Shown here one piece after another: positions 55,664-63,843 of a stretch of DNA of 64,000 bases; the stretch's first letter is position 1; each line of letters begins with the position of its first letter. This DNA is from Bacteroidales bacterium UBA4333 (GTDB lineage: Bacteria; Bacteroidota; Bacteroidia; Bacteroidales; Paludibacteraceae): contig DGTP01000013.1 in NCBI GenBank assembly GCA_002394335.1, positions 1 to 64,000 on the forward strand, written 5' to 3'. The notes beneath the pieces were generated by a model that had not been told where the DNA came from, ran no database searches, and saw only the letters and a program-made list of their open reading frames with translations. Position numbers and translations under genes: made by a program.

Positions 55664-57642
55664 ACTATCGACAACTCACTGATACAGAGGAGCAGCAACT
55701 GCGCTCCCAGGGCTGTACTGCCCGAAACTGGCGCAAAGTATTGGTCAAAGACGGTTTCGACACCGCCTATGTTCGTGATGTGCGCTTCTCCGGAGATATT
55801 AAACTGGGTGTCTTCGGCAAGGAGTTCCAGCTTCCCGGAGGTATATCTGTGCCTTCCGGTATCTACCATGCCATGCTCCATAATGTGGAGGTCGGAGACA
55901 ATGTGCGCCTCTATAATGTCAACAATTATATTGCCAACTACCGTATCGGGCAGAACACCTGTATCGAGAATATCAATTCGATCCTCGTTGATGGCGAGAC
56001 CTCTTTCGGTAACGGAGTCCGCGTAGCCGTAATGAACGAAGGCGGCGGACGCGAGATCCCCATCTTCGACCGTCTCTCTGCCAGCCTCGCTTATGTCATG
56101 ACCCTTTATCGCCACCGCCCGGAGGTCATCAAGGTCCTGGAACAGCTGGTGGACGACTATGCCGCGCAGCAGAAGTCATCCATGGGCGAGATAGGCGAAG
56201 ATGTCAGGATGATCAACTGCGGCTCAATCAAAAATGTGCGCATCGGAGACTGCGCCGTCCTCGATGGCGTCAGCCGACTCAAGAATGGTACGGTCAACTC
56301 CAACCGGCAGGCGCCCGTCAAACTCGGTTCGGGTGTCAAGTGTACCGATTTCATCCTTGCCTCCGGCGTCACTATTGGCGACTCCACGTTGGTGGACAAG
56401 TGTTTCGTAGGGCAGGGCTGTATCTTCGACAAACACTATTCGGCGGGTGAGTCGCTCTTCTTCTCCAATTGCCAGGGAATGCACGGAGAGGCATGCGCCA
56501 TCTTTGCCGGACCTTATACCGTCACCCACCACAAATCGACTCTGCTCATCGCCGGAATGTTCTCTTTCCTCAATGCCGGTTCGGGCAGCAACCAGTCCAA
56601 CCATATGTACAAACTCGGACCGATCCATCAGGGCTTGGCGGAGCGGGGCGCGAAAACCACTTCCGACTCCTACCTCCTCTGGCCGTCCAAGATCGGTGCC
56701 TTCTCCCTCGTCATGGGACGCCATACCCACCACTCCGACACCTCCGAGCTGCCGTTTTCCTATCTTATTGAGAACCAGTCGGAGACCTACCTCGTACCGG
56801 GTGCCAACTTGCGTACGGTGGGCACGATCCGCGATGCGCAGAAATGGCCTAAGCGTGACAACAGACTCGATTCCGACAAACTGGATTGCATCAACTTCAA
56901 TCTCCTCTCGCCTTATACTGTCCAGAAGATGTGGCGCGGACGGGAGGTGCTCAACGAACTGCAGGCGCTCTCCGGTATCAACACCGAGGTCTATGGCTAC
57001 AACAACACCAAGATCCGTAACACTTCGCTCCTCCACGGACGCGAACTCTATACCATCGGTATATGCAAGTTTCTGGGCAACTCGCTCATCTCGCGCTTGG
57101 AGAAGCAGGAACTGCATTCCATGGACGACGTGCGTGCCGCCCTCCGTCCCGACACTCCTACCGGGCATGGCGACTGGGCGGACTTGGCAGGACTCATCGC
57201 ACCTCTCTCGGAGGTCACACGCCTGCTGGATGACATCGAGTCCTCCTCGCTCACGCTGTCTCAGATACAGGAGCGGTTCAGAGAGATGCACGCCAACTAC
57301 TACTCCTACGAGTGGACCTGGGCGCTGAAGCATCTGGAGCAGGTGTGGGGATGCTCTGTAGAGCAGGTCACCCGGGAACAGCTCCTGCAGACTATCGACG
57401 AGTGGCAGAAAGCCGTGGTGGATCTTGACCATATGGTCTATAAGGATGCCCGTAAGGAGTTTGACCTCAACAGCCAGACGGGCTTCGGTGCCGATGGTGA
57501 CAGCAGCCAGCAGAAAGCCGACTTCGAGTCCGTGCGCGGAAGCTTTGAGTCCAACTCGTTCGTACAAGCCGTCTTGGAGCATATTGACCGCAAGTCGGCT
57601 CTCGGCAATTCCGTACGTGCCAAACTGCAGAAGATACAATAA
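55660..57642 (+). CDS. DUF4954-family protein with left-handed beta-helix region
   Basis: A 660-residue soluble protein. The N-terminus MNYRQLTDTEEQQLRSQGCT, then VRFSGDIKLGVFG, matches DUF4954 proteins as I know them. Residues about 60-360 hold hexapeptide-like turns (VRIGDCAVLDGVSRLKNGTV, ILASGVTIGDSTLVDKCFVG) as in acyl- and nucleotidyl-transferases with left-handed beta helices. Residues 430-660 are mostly helical. No catalytic assignment is known to me. The start overlaps the exonuclease stop (ATGA), and the next gene follows after 3 nt, so it is in an operon. Confidence 0.88.
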   Translation: MNYRQLTDTEEQQLRSQGCTARNWRKVLVKDGFDTAYVRDVRFSGDIKLGVFGKEFQLPGGISVPSGIYHAMLHNVEVGDNVRLYNVNNYIANYRIGQNTCIENINSILVDGETSFGNGVRVAVMNEGGGREIPIFDRLSASLAYVMTLYRHRPEVIKVLEQLVDDYAAQQKSSMGEIGEDVRMINCGSIKNVRIGDCAVLDGVSRLKNGTVNSNRQAPVKLGSGVKCTDFILASGVTIGDSTLVDKCFVGQGCIFDKHYSAGESLFFSNCQGMHGEACAIFAGPYTVTHHKSTLLIAGMFSFLNAGSGSNQSNHMYKLGPIHQGLAERGAKTTSDSYLLWPSKIGAFSLVMGRHTHHSDTSELPFSYLIENQSETYLVPGANLRTVGTIRDAQKWPKRDNRLDSDKLDCINFNLLSPYTVQKMWRGREVLNELQALSGINTEVYGYNNTKIRNTSLLHGRELYTIGICKFLGNSLISRLEKQELHSMDDVRAALRPDTPTGHGDWADLAGLIAPLSEVTRLLDDIESSSLTLSQIQERFREMHANYYSYEWTWALKHLEQVWGCSVEQVTREQLLQTIDEWQKAVVDLDHMVYKDARKEFDLNSQTGFGADGDSSQQKADFESVRGSFESNSFVQAVLEHIDRKSALGNSVRAKLQKIQ

Positions 57643-57645
57643 TCC

Positions 57646-58455
57646 ATGGGGGAAGCCAGACTCACCATATTAGGTTCGGGGAGCGCCCGCCCCACATTCC
57701 AGAACTCCCCTTCGGGGCAGATCCTGGAGTTGTGTGACAAGTCTTTCCTGATCGACTGCGGCGAAGGGGTGCAGATCACCATGGCGCGGATGGGGATTCG
57801 TACATCGAGGCTCTATAATATCTTCATCTCCCACCTCCACGGTGACCATTGTTTCGGACTCCTCGGACTCCTTTCCTCCCTCTCCATGCAGGGGCGGCTG
57901 CAACCGATGCATATCTACGCCCATGCCGATCTGGAGAAACTGCTCCGTCCGCAACTCGACTACTATTGCAAAGACCTCTCTTATGAGATTTTCTTTCATG
58001 CCATCAACCCCCGCAAGAGGGCGGTGATCTTCGAGGACAGGACGGTGCAGGTCGAGACGGTGCCGCTCAAGCACTCAGTGCCTTGCTGCGGCTTTCTCTT
58101 CTCCGAGACCCATCGTCAGCCGGACGGCGAGGGAGGGTTTGTCCGTGTGCCCCGTAAGCGCTATGCCTATTGCTCCGACACCCTCTATACAGAGCGTTTC
58201 GTAGAGCAGATAGAGGGGGTGGATATGCTCTACCATGAGTCCACTTTCTTGGAGGCGCAGGCGAAGCTGTGCCGCGCTGTGATGCACTCTACCGCCTCCC
58301 AAGCCGCTAAGATAGCCACTCTCGCCAAAGCCCGCCGACTGCTCATCGGACACTTCTCCGCCAGAGTGATCGACCACACCGACTTTCTCAACGAGGCGCA
58401 ATCCCTCTTTCCTGACACCCTTCTCGCCAAAGAAGGGGAGATACTGACATTTTAA
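57646..58455 (+). CDS. rnz: Ribonuclease Z
   Basis: A 269-residue metallo-beta-lactamase-fold nuclease for tRNA 3' processing. The N-terminus is LTILGSGSARPTFQNSPSGQ. The metal motif is IFISHLHGDHCFGLLGLL near residues 63-80, with a second His in VPLKHSVPCCGF, Asp in YCSDTLYTE and the final His in LLIGHFSARV. It is shorter than the usual 300-310 residues because the segment between HSVPCCGF and the Asp motif is reduced. This could affect 3' end recognition but the active site is intact. Confidence 0.92.
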   Translation: MGEARLTILGSGSARPTFQNSPSGQILELCDKSFLIDCGEGVQITMARMGIRTSRLYNIFISHLHGDHCFGLLGLLSSLSMQGRLQPMHIYAHADLEKLLRPQLDYYCKDLSYEIFFHAINPRKRAVIFEDRTVQVETVPLKHSVPCCGFLFSETHRQPDGEGGFVRVPRKRYAYCSDTLYTERFVEQIEGVDMLYHESTFLEAQAKLCRAVMHSTASQAAKIATLAKARRLLIGHFSARVIDHTDFLNEAQSLFPDTLLAKEGEILTF

Positions 58456-58468
58456 GCTATCAGCAATC

Positions 58469-59845
58469 ATGAAACCTTCCGTCCAATATGTATGTTCCTC
58501 CTGTGGTGCCAAAGCGCCGCAGATGATTGGTCGCTGCCCTGTCTGTGGCGAATGGGGCACCTACGAAGAAGAAGTCTTGCAGTCCGGCGGTCTTACAGCC
58601 TCGCGGTCTCGTCAGCGGAGCGGCTTGTCTGCCCAAAACGGTCAGCCAAAACGCCTTCAGGAGGTAGAGGCTTCCGAAGAGATGCGCATCGACATGAAGA
58701 ACGGCGAACTGAACCGTGTCCTGGGGGGCGGACTCGTGCCCGGCAGTCTCGTGCTCTTGGGTGGTGAACCCGGTATCGGCAAATCGACGCTCGCACTACA
58801 GGTGCTGCTCCAACTCAATGATAGAAAAACCCTCTATGCCTCAGGAGAAGAGAGCACACGCCAGCTCAAACTCCGTGCAGAACGCCTCGCCGGATCGCCT
58901 CAGAACCTCTATATATGCGCCGAGACATCGCTCGACCGCATCTTTGATTTCGTCTCCGAACTCCAGCCGGAAGTCGTCGTCGTTGATTCGATACAGACCG
59001 TCGGCACGCAGGCGCTGGAAGCCTCTGTCGGCAGCCTGAGCCAGATACGCGAGTGCGCCGTGCGCATATTGGATTTCGCCAAGTCTCGCAATATACCCTT
59101 TATCATCATCGGACACATCACCAAAGAGGGTACTCTCGCCGGACCGAAAGTCCTGGAACATATTGTCGATACCGTCCTCCAGTTCGAGGGCGACCAGCAT
59201 TATATGTACCGTATCCTCCGGGCGCAGAAGAACCGCTTCGGTTCCACCTCCGAACTGGGCATCTATGAGATGCGTCAGGAAGGTCTGCGGGAGGTCTCCA
59301 ACCCCTCCGAACTGCTGCTCTCTACGGCACGCGAAGGCTTGTCAGGCATCAGTATTTCGGCGGCTGTGGAAGGGGTGCGCCCTTTCCTCATCGAGGTGCA
59401 GGCGCTCGTCTCCTCTGCCGCTTACGGTACACCCCAACGCTCCTCTACCGGTTTCGACATCAAGCGGCTCAATATGCTTCTTGCCGTCCTTGAGAAACGC
59501 GTGGGCTTCAAACTCCTGCAGAAGGATGTCTTCCTCAATATAGCCGGCGGACTGAGGGTCAACGACCCTGCCATCGACCTTAGCGTCCTGGCGGCTGTCC
59601 TGTCCTCCAACATGGATGTGCCTCTCGATCCCGACACCTGCCTGACAGGAGAGGTCGGCTTGGCTGGAGAGATACGCCCGGTATCGCGTCTGGAACAACG
59701 CATCCGCGAAGCGCAGAAACTGGGCTTCAAACGCATCATCGTACCCGCACAGCAGGTGGCGGATGCCAACCATGCCGGTGCCGATATTCAGATCCTGCCG
59801 GTGAGAAAAGTCACCGACGCTTTTAGACTGCTGATCCAGAAATGA
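58469..59845 (+). CDS. radA: DNA repair protein RadA, with repeat-derived linker
   Basis: A 458-residue RecA-like branch-migration ATPase. The zinc finger is CSSCGAKAPQMIGRCPVCGE at residues 8-27. The ATPase has Walker A LLGGEPGIGKSTLALQ near 90-105, the KNRFG motif (AQKNRFGSTSELGIYEM) near 250, and a Lon-like C-terminal domain (LEKRVGFKLLQKDVFLNIAG). The linker residues 37-52 (LQSGGLTASRSRQRSG) are encoded by three degenerate 16-nt units (58576-58623) of the dispersed family. It overlaps the SDR gene by ATGA. Confidence 0.95.
   Translation: MKPSVQYVCSSCGAKAPQMIGRCPVCGEWGTYEEEVLQSGGLTASRSRQRSGLSAQNGQPKRLQEVEASEEMRIDMKNGELNRVLGGGLVPGSLVLLGGEPGIGKSTLALQVLLQLNDRKTLYASGEESTRQLKLRAERLAGSPQNLYICAETSLDRIFDFVSELQPEVVVVDSIQTVGTQALEASVGSLSQIRECAVRILDFAKSRNIPFIIIGHITKEGTLAGPKVLEHIVDTVLQFEGDQHYMYRILRAQKNRFGSTSELGIYEMRQEGLREVSNPSELLLSTAREGLSGISISAAVEGVRPFLIEVQALVSSAAYGTPQRSSTGFDIKRLNMLLAVLEKRVGFKLLQKDVFLNIAGGLRVNDPAIDLSVLAAVLSSNMDVPLDPDTCLTGEVGLAGEIRPVSRLEQRIREAQKLGFKRIIVPAQQVADANHAGADIQILPVRKVTDAFRLLIQK
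58576..58623 (+). repeat. Three 16-nt repeat units inside radA
   Basis: CTTGCAGTCCGGCGGT, CTTACAGCCTCGCGGT and CTCGTCAGCGGAGCGG. Total 48 nt, 16 codons, in the linker between zinc finger and ATPase. Confidence 0.72.
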
Positions 59846-60633
59846 AAAACTCCTTTGCTCTTGTCACCGGTGCCGGAAGCGGCATAGGTCTCCATTATGC
59901 TACGCAACTGGCACGTGATTACCACTACAACCTGCTTCTCGTCAGCAACAGGCAGTCCGAACTCGATGCACTCGCGCTGCGCCTTCGCGAAGACTTTGGC
60001 GTGCAGGCTGTCCCTTATTTCTGCGACTTGGCTCAGGCGGACGCCGCCGAGCAGCTGTACGCCTTCTGCGAGGAACAGCACTTCGAGGTGGAAGTGCTCG
60101 TCAATAATGCCGGATTTCTCATCTTCGACTCGTTCAACCATACCCCTCTTGCCAAGACCGGGGCGCTGCTGATGTTACATGTCCTCACCACCACCAAACT
60201 GTGCCGGCTCTTTGCCCCGGCGATGTGCGAACGCGGGAAGGGCTTTATCCTCAATATGTCTTCTATGTCCGCTTGGATGGCTATGCCGTCTATCGTCTGC
60301 TATAACGCCTCCAAGAGCTATGTGCTCAATTTCTCGAGGGCGTTGTGGTACGAACTCATCCCCAAAGGGGTGCATGTGCTGGCGGTCACACCAGGATCGA
60401 CTGATACAGGATTGCTGCCTTTCAGCGGAACTTTTGCGAAAGTATTGCGTGTCGTCGGTATCACCATGCCGCCCGACAGACTGGTCAAAAAGGCGCTGAA
60501 CGCTCTTTTCCGCTCCCGCCGCAAGCAATGTATGCCCGGCGCTTGGAACCACCTCATCGTGCCTGTTATCAACCACCTGCCCGACTGGCTCGTCTTCGCC
60601 GCCATGCGGCGCTTCCCCATGTTCCGCCTTTGA
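59842..60633 (+). CDS. Short-chain dehydrogenase/reductase
   Basis: A 263-residue Rossmann-fold oxidoreductase. The cofactor loop is ALVTGAGSGIGLHYATQLAR near residues 6-25, then VLVNNAGFLIFDSF, the catalytic Ser in FILNMSSMSAWM and YxxxK as CYNASKSYVLNF. The C-terminal part has a hydrophobic patch (HLIVPVINHLPDWLVFAAM) that may associate with membrane or lipid. The substrate is unknown. It starts within the radA stop (ATGA) and is the last gene before a repeat-filled gap. Confidence 0.92.
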   Translation: MKNSFALVTGAGSGIGLHYATQLARDYHYNLLLVSNRQSELDALALRLREDFGVQAVPYFCDLAQADAAEQLYAFCEEQHFEVEVLVNNAGFLIFDSFNHTPLAKTGALLMLHVLTTTKLCRLFAPAMCERGKGFILNMSSMSAWMAMPSIVCYNASKSYVLNFSRALWYELIPKGVHVLAVTPGSTDTGLLPFSGTFAKVLRVVGITMPPDRLVKKALNALFRSRRKQCMPGAWNHLIVPVINHLPDWLVFAAMRRFPMFRL

Positions 60634-60670
60634 AAGTTTGTTGTCGCGGCATTGAATGCCGCATTGTTAT

Positions 60671-60790
60671 TGGTTGTTCCTTTCGGTGGCATTCTTGCCG
60701 CCGCTATATATCCTACAGGCGCGTGCGCAGCGGTCTGTATTCTGTCACGCAGTAAAATCCCTGCAGTCTGCGGCTCAAAACAGAAAAATC
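60671..60790 (+). repeat. Composite repeat upstream of the 60863 gene, copy 1
   Basis: In order: a palindrome GGTGGCATTCTTGCCGCC, CGCTATATATCCTACAGGCG, the GCAGCGGTCTGTATTCTGTC unit and CAGTAAAATCCCTGCA. The same order occurs at 63460-63625. It ends just before a promoter. Confidence 0.78.
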
Positions 60791-60798
60791 CTTTTTTA

Positions 60799-60830
60799 TT
60801 TGCAAGTGTCATTTTTTTTGTGTACCTTTG
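60799..60830 (+). promoter_or_regulatory. Promoter of the gene at 60863
   Basis: TTTG at 60799-60802 and TACCTTTG at 60823-60830, with a 20-nt gap. Confidence 0.85.
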
Positions 60831-60862
60831 CAGCGCAAAATAGAACCGCTGCTACCGGCTGC

Positions 60863-62185
60863 ATGAAAAAGTGTGTCTTTCATATTGGTTTTTTGGTGAT
60901 TCTTATGCTTTGCAGTTCTTGCGTATCCCGCGGAGTGCGTGAGGCGCAGGAGGTTGTGGCACAGGCGGACAGCCTCTGGCATGACGGACAGATGTACGGC
61001 ATCGACGCCGGCGACAGCGCCACCCTCGCACAAGCCTATGAGACGCTGGACAAATCCACTGCCTTCTGTCGCAGGATAAGAGAGATATTCCCCTTTGCAC
61101 ATCGTACATCGTCCCTTGGTACTTATTCTCATGCTTGCTATCACTATGGCCGTCTGCTCCGCGAGAAGGACGATCCGGTTGCAGCCATGCAGGCGTTCAT
61201 CAACGCCACGCACTCCCACACCGGCGACTACCATATCCTCGGACGCGTGTATAGCAACATGGGGTCTATCTGTCATCTGGCAGGCGAGTTTTCGCTGTCG
61301 TATGATATGTATGAGCATTCCGCCAATATGTACCTGCAAAACGGCGACACCTTATTATATTATTATGGCTTAAATAATATGGCAGTGGAGTTGGTTGAGC
61401 AGGGCAGGAATGACGAGGCTTTATCCATCCTTGATAACATAACCTGTGCCGATGAAAAGTTATCTGAAGCTCTCTTAATGACAAGAAGCGAGATGTATAA
61501 TTTGGAGGATCGTAAGCAGACTTCTGCTATGTATTACACAGCAATTCTTCAGATCAATACACAAGCAAATACACAGGGCAGTGTGTCACAGTACAAGACG
61601 ATCGTCCCGACGCCTTATGACTCCATAGACAACATCAATCGTTTTTATCCCATTGCAGAAGACATAGAACGGTATGAGGAAGCCGTAAATATCCTGAAAA
61701 CAGATTTGTTACGCGACAGGACAAAATGGTTGATTTATACGGCAATAGGAGTGCTCCTGCTGATTTTCGGGATAGTATTGTTTCTGTTCATCAATCGCAA
61801 GCAGAAATTGCAGAAGGTTGAACTTGACAGTTTGGTAAAACAACAGCTTGATACCATCACCACAGCCATCAAACAGCATATCAACACTGCCGATTTGGAA
61901 AGCACGCTCCATTGGAAAAACTATGCCGCCATGAAAGCCGATACGGATTTGTATATGGGCGGAATTGTCACAAAACTGGAACACTATTCTTTGAACGAGA
62001 CCGAAATACGTTTCTGTATCCTGACGATGTTGGATTTTCAACTCAAAAAGATAGCAGACACGATTCATTACAGTTATCCATCAGGCATCAAAACCCTGAA
62101 GAAAAGAATTTCTGTCAAAATAGGCACAGAGCCTTCTCAAATGCGCGATTACCTGTTCCAAATGGCTACTAAAGAAGCTTTATAG
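60863..62185 (+). CDS. TPR-transmembrane-HTH regulator, probable lipoprotein
   Basis: A 440-residue protein. The N-terminus (CVFHIGFLVILMLCSSC) looks like a lipoprotein-type signal. TPR-like helices cover about 60-270 (YHYGRLLREKDDPVAAMQAF, NMGSICHLAGEFSLSYDMYE). A membrane helix lies near 293-313 (WLIYTAIGVLLLIFGIVLFL), then a coiled stretch and a C-terminal LuxR-like helix-turn-helix region (LNETEIRFCILTMLDFQLKK, ADTIHYSYPSGIKTLKKRI). This layout is known for Bacteroidota regulators that sense through TPRs and bind DNA inside. The frame is open from 60656, but ATG 60863 follows the promoter. Base composition turns AT-rich from about 61340. Confidence 0.85.
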   Translation: MKKCVFHIGFLVILMLCSSCVSRGVREAQEVVAQADSLWHDGQMYGIDAGDSATLAQAYETLDKSTAFCRRIREIFPFAHRTSSLGTYSHACYHYGRLLREKDDPVAAMQAFINATHSHTGDYHILGRVYSNMGSICHLAGEFSLSYDMYEHSANMYLQNGDTLLYYYGLNNMAVELVEQGRNDEALSILDNITCADEKLSEALLMTRSEMYNLEDRKQTSAMYYTAILQINTQANTQGSVSQYKTIVPTPYDSIDNINRFYPIAEDIERYEEAVNILKTDLLRDRTKWLIYTAIGVLLLIFGIVLFLFINRKQKLQKVELDSLVKQQLDTITTAIKQHINTADLESTLHWKNYAAMKADTDLYMGGIVTKLEHYSLNETEIRFCILTMLDFQLKKIADTIHYSYPSGIKTLKKRISVKIGTEPSQMRDYLFQMATKEAL

Positions 62186-62272
62186 TGCAGGCTTGTTGAA
62201 TTGTAGACCGCCGATTATTCTATTTGCTTCATATTCAGCGGTTTGTGATTTGAAATTGTAGACCGCTGTTTC

Positions 62273-62303
62273 TTGCCCGATTCATCAAAAAGCAGTACCT
62301 TTG
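62273..62303 (+). promoter_or_regulatory. Promoter of the gene at 62370
   Basis: TTG at 62273-62275 and TACCTTTG at 62296-62303, 20 nt apart. The sequence GAAATTGTAGACCGC or near it occurs twice just upstream (about 62197 and 62252). Confidence 0.78.
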
Positions 62304-62369
62304 CATCGTCAAACGATTGAGCGTTTGGCGGTATTTTTTTATGTTAAACTAATTTAATTACTTTTCAAA

Positions 62370-63065
62370 ATGAAAGCAAAAATTCTTGTTTTAGCCCTCT
62401 TGGTAGTTGCAAATCTGTCGGCAGGCACGCATCAGTCTGCGGGTGATTTGGTAAGCATTGAGCCTTTTGAGCAACTGATAGTGGTGGGTGACGGACAAAC
62501 ATCCGTTAGCCTGTGTCAAAGCGACAAGTACGCCATTTCCGTAACAGAAGGTCATTTGTCCGATCTGAAAATAGAACAGGTCGAATCTACGTTAATGCTT
62601 TTCTGTAATGTAGGAGGAAAGCCGGAAAATGTGCATGTTACTATCTATGCGCCGGAATGGAATGTTGTTCTGTGTTCGATTGTTAAAACTCTGCAAACAA
62701 CCAATACTATCAAAGCAAAACGATTGCAGATAGACGCAAATATCGTTCAGTCGGTAGATATGAATATTGAGTCGGAACAGTTTGAGATTAAGACCACTGA
62801 TGTTGAAAAATGTGTTCTTGGAGGCACATGTGACAGAGCAGTGATTGATTACGTAGGAACGACAAACGGTCTTGCCGAGTTACATTCGGAGAAACTGCGG
62901 ACAAGATTTTTGCACCTGAAGAGTGTCATAGAGAGCAAAGCCTTTGTGTATGCTTCTGACTCGTTGTGGCTGCAAGACTGCTATACAAGCGACATTACAG
63001 TGTACGGCTCTCCTGAGGATGTGAAAAACGAAAGTAGATCATCTACCATCCGGCTCGTTCCGTAA
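62370..63065 (+). CDS. Exported GIN-domain (DUF2807-like) protein
   Basis: A 231-residue protein with a signal peptide (MKAKILVLALLVVANLSAG). The rest is a right-handed beta-helix-like series typical of DUF2807/GIN proteins: VSIEPFEQLIVVGDGQTSVS, LCQSDKYAISVTEGHLSDLK, VHVTIYAPEW, VQSVDMNIESEQFEIKT and SLWLQDCYTSDITVYGSPED. Such proteins are found at the cell surface or periplasm; the role is unknown. It follows a TPR-HTH regulator gene and shares its AT-rich composition, so the two may have come together. Confidence 0.8.
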   Translation: MKAKILVLALLVVANLSAGTHQSAGDLVSIEPFEQLIVVGDGQTSVSLCQSDKYAISVTEGHLSDLKIEQVESTLMLFCNVGGKPENVHVTIYAPEWNVVLCSIVKTLQTTNTIKAKRLQIDANIVQSVDMNIESEQFEIKTTDVEKCVLGGTCDRAVIDYVGTTNGLAELHSEKLRTRFLHLKSVIESKAFVYASDSLWLQDCYTSDITVYGSPEDVKNESRSSTIRLVP

Positions 63066-63187
63066 TCCCCTTGCCGAACGCTAATTTGTGAATGGTTCTA
63101 ATTTTGGGGCAATTTTGGATAATTTTTGACTAACCAAACTGACAATTCGGTCAATCCGGTCATATATTTTTTTGTCTTGCACTTTCT

Positions 63188-63250
63188 GCACTTTTTGCAC
63201 TTTCTCGTTCCAAAGTGCAAATAGTGCAAATAGTGCAGTGCATTTTTTTC
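63188..63250 (+). terminator. Hairpin of iterated heptamers, possible terminator
   Basis: GCACTTTTTGCACTTT (63188-63203) pairs with AAAGTGCAAATAGTGC (63212-63227) with one mismatch, and a T7 run follows after GTGCA. It is built from three GCACTTT-like and three AGTGCAA-like units. It could end the 62370 transcript or be an operator. The 63066-63813 gap is otherwise repeats and the rpsO promoter and leader. Confidence 0.5.
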
Positions 63251-63377
63251 GAACGCTATGTTCAAAAATTGAGCGTTAGTTGTTCTTGTATATTCTTAGT
63301 GATACTTAACCATTTCCGACCCTGTTGCCTACCTATTGCCTACCCATGCCGGCTCCATCTCAGCTCAATGCCGGCTT

Positions 63378-63410
63378 CATCATCCATTTTTGTCGCATCT
63401 TTGCGACAAC
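63378..63410. repeat. Hairpin element, copy 2 (variant stem)
   Basis: Same as copies 1 and 3, but the stem is TTGTCGCA/TGCGACAA, so both strands changed together. Confidence 0.85.
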
Positions 63411-63414
63411 CTCT

Positions 63415-63447
63415 CATCATCCATTTTTGTCCCATCTTTGGGACAAC
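63415..63447. repeat. Hairpin element, copy 3
   Basis: CATCATCCATTTTTG followed by TCCCATCTTTGGGACAAC. The stem is TTGTCCCA/TGGGACAA. Confidence 0.85.
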
Positions 63448-63459
63448 TATTTTTCTTTC

Positions 63460-63625
63460 CGTTTGTCCCCTTCGGCGGCATTCTTGCCGCCGCTCTATAT
63501 ATCCTAACAGATATCCTACAGGCACGTGCGTGTCGGTCTGTACTCTGTCAGGCGTAGCCGGTCTGTATTCTGTCAGCGCAGCGGTCTTACAGTAAAATCC
63601 CTGCAATTTGCAGCCAAAAACAGAA
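63460..63625 (+). repeat. Composite repeat upstream of rpsO, copy 2
   Basis: Has the same order as 60671-60790: palindrome GGCGGCATTCTTGCCGCC, ATATATCCTAACAG/CCTACAGGC, GTCTGTATTCTGTCAGCGC units and CAGTAAAATCCCTGCA. It is longer because of extra repeat units. It ends just before the rpsO promoter. Confidence 0.78.
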
Positions 63626-63639
63626 AAAAGGCACTTTTA

Positions 63640-63671
63640 TTTGCATATATGGAAAAAAAGTTGTACCTTTG
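63640..63671 (+). promoter_or_regulatory. Promoter of rpsO
   Basis: TTTG at 63640-63643 and TACCTTTG at 63664-63671, with a 20-nt gap. Confidence 0.87.
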
Positions 63672-63679
63672 CACCCGCT

Positions 63680-63843
63680 TTTGAATGAAAGCCCGTAAAT
63701 CCGGCGAAGTTGTGATGCCTGCATGCTGCTTTGCCGACATTGTTTAACTCCTCATTTGCCTGACAAATGACCCATACAGCGAAGCAGATCGTTCGACCGT
63801 AGGGAGATTAGAAATGGTAAATGAAAAAATTGTAAATGCTTTT
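63680..63843 (+). promoter_or_regulatory. Structured leader of rpsO
   Basis: CTGCTTTGC (63726-63734) pairs with GCGAAGCAG (63779-63787), one G-U, and encloses CATTTG (63753-63758)/CAAATG (63764-63769). S15 autoregulates through its leader in several bacteria. Here the role is inferred. Confidence 0.6.

Noticed and set aside
62186..62272. Small gene between 62185 and 62370
   Set aside because: No open frame of useful length; the repeated GTAGACCGC strings look like the dispersed repeats.
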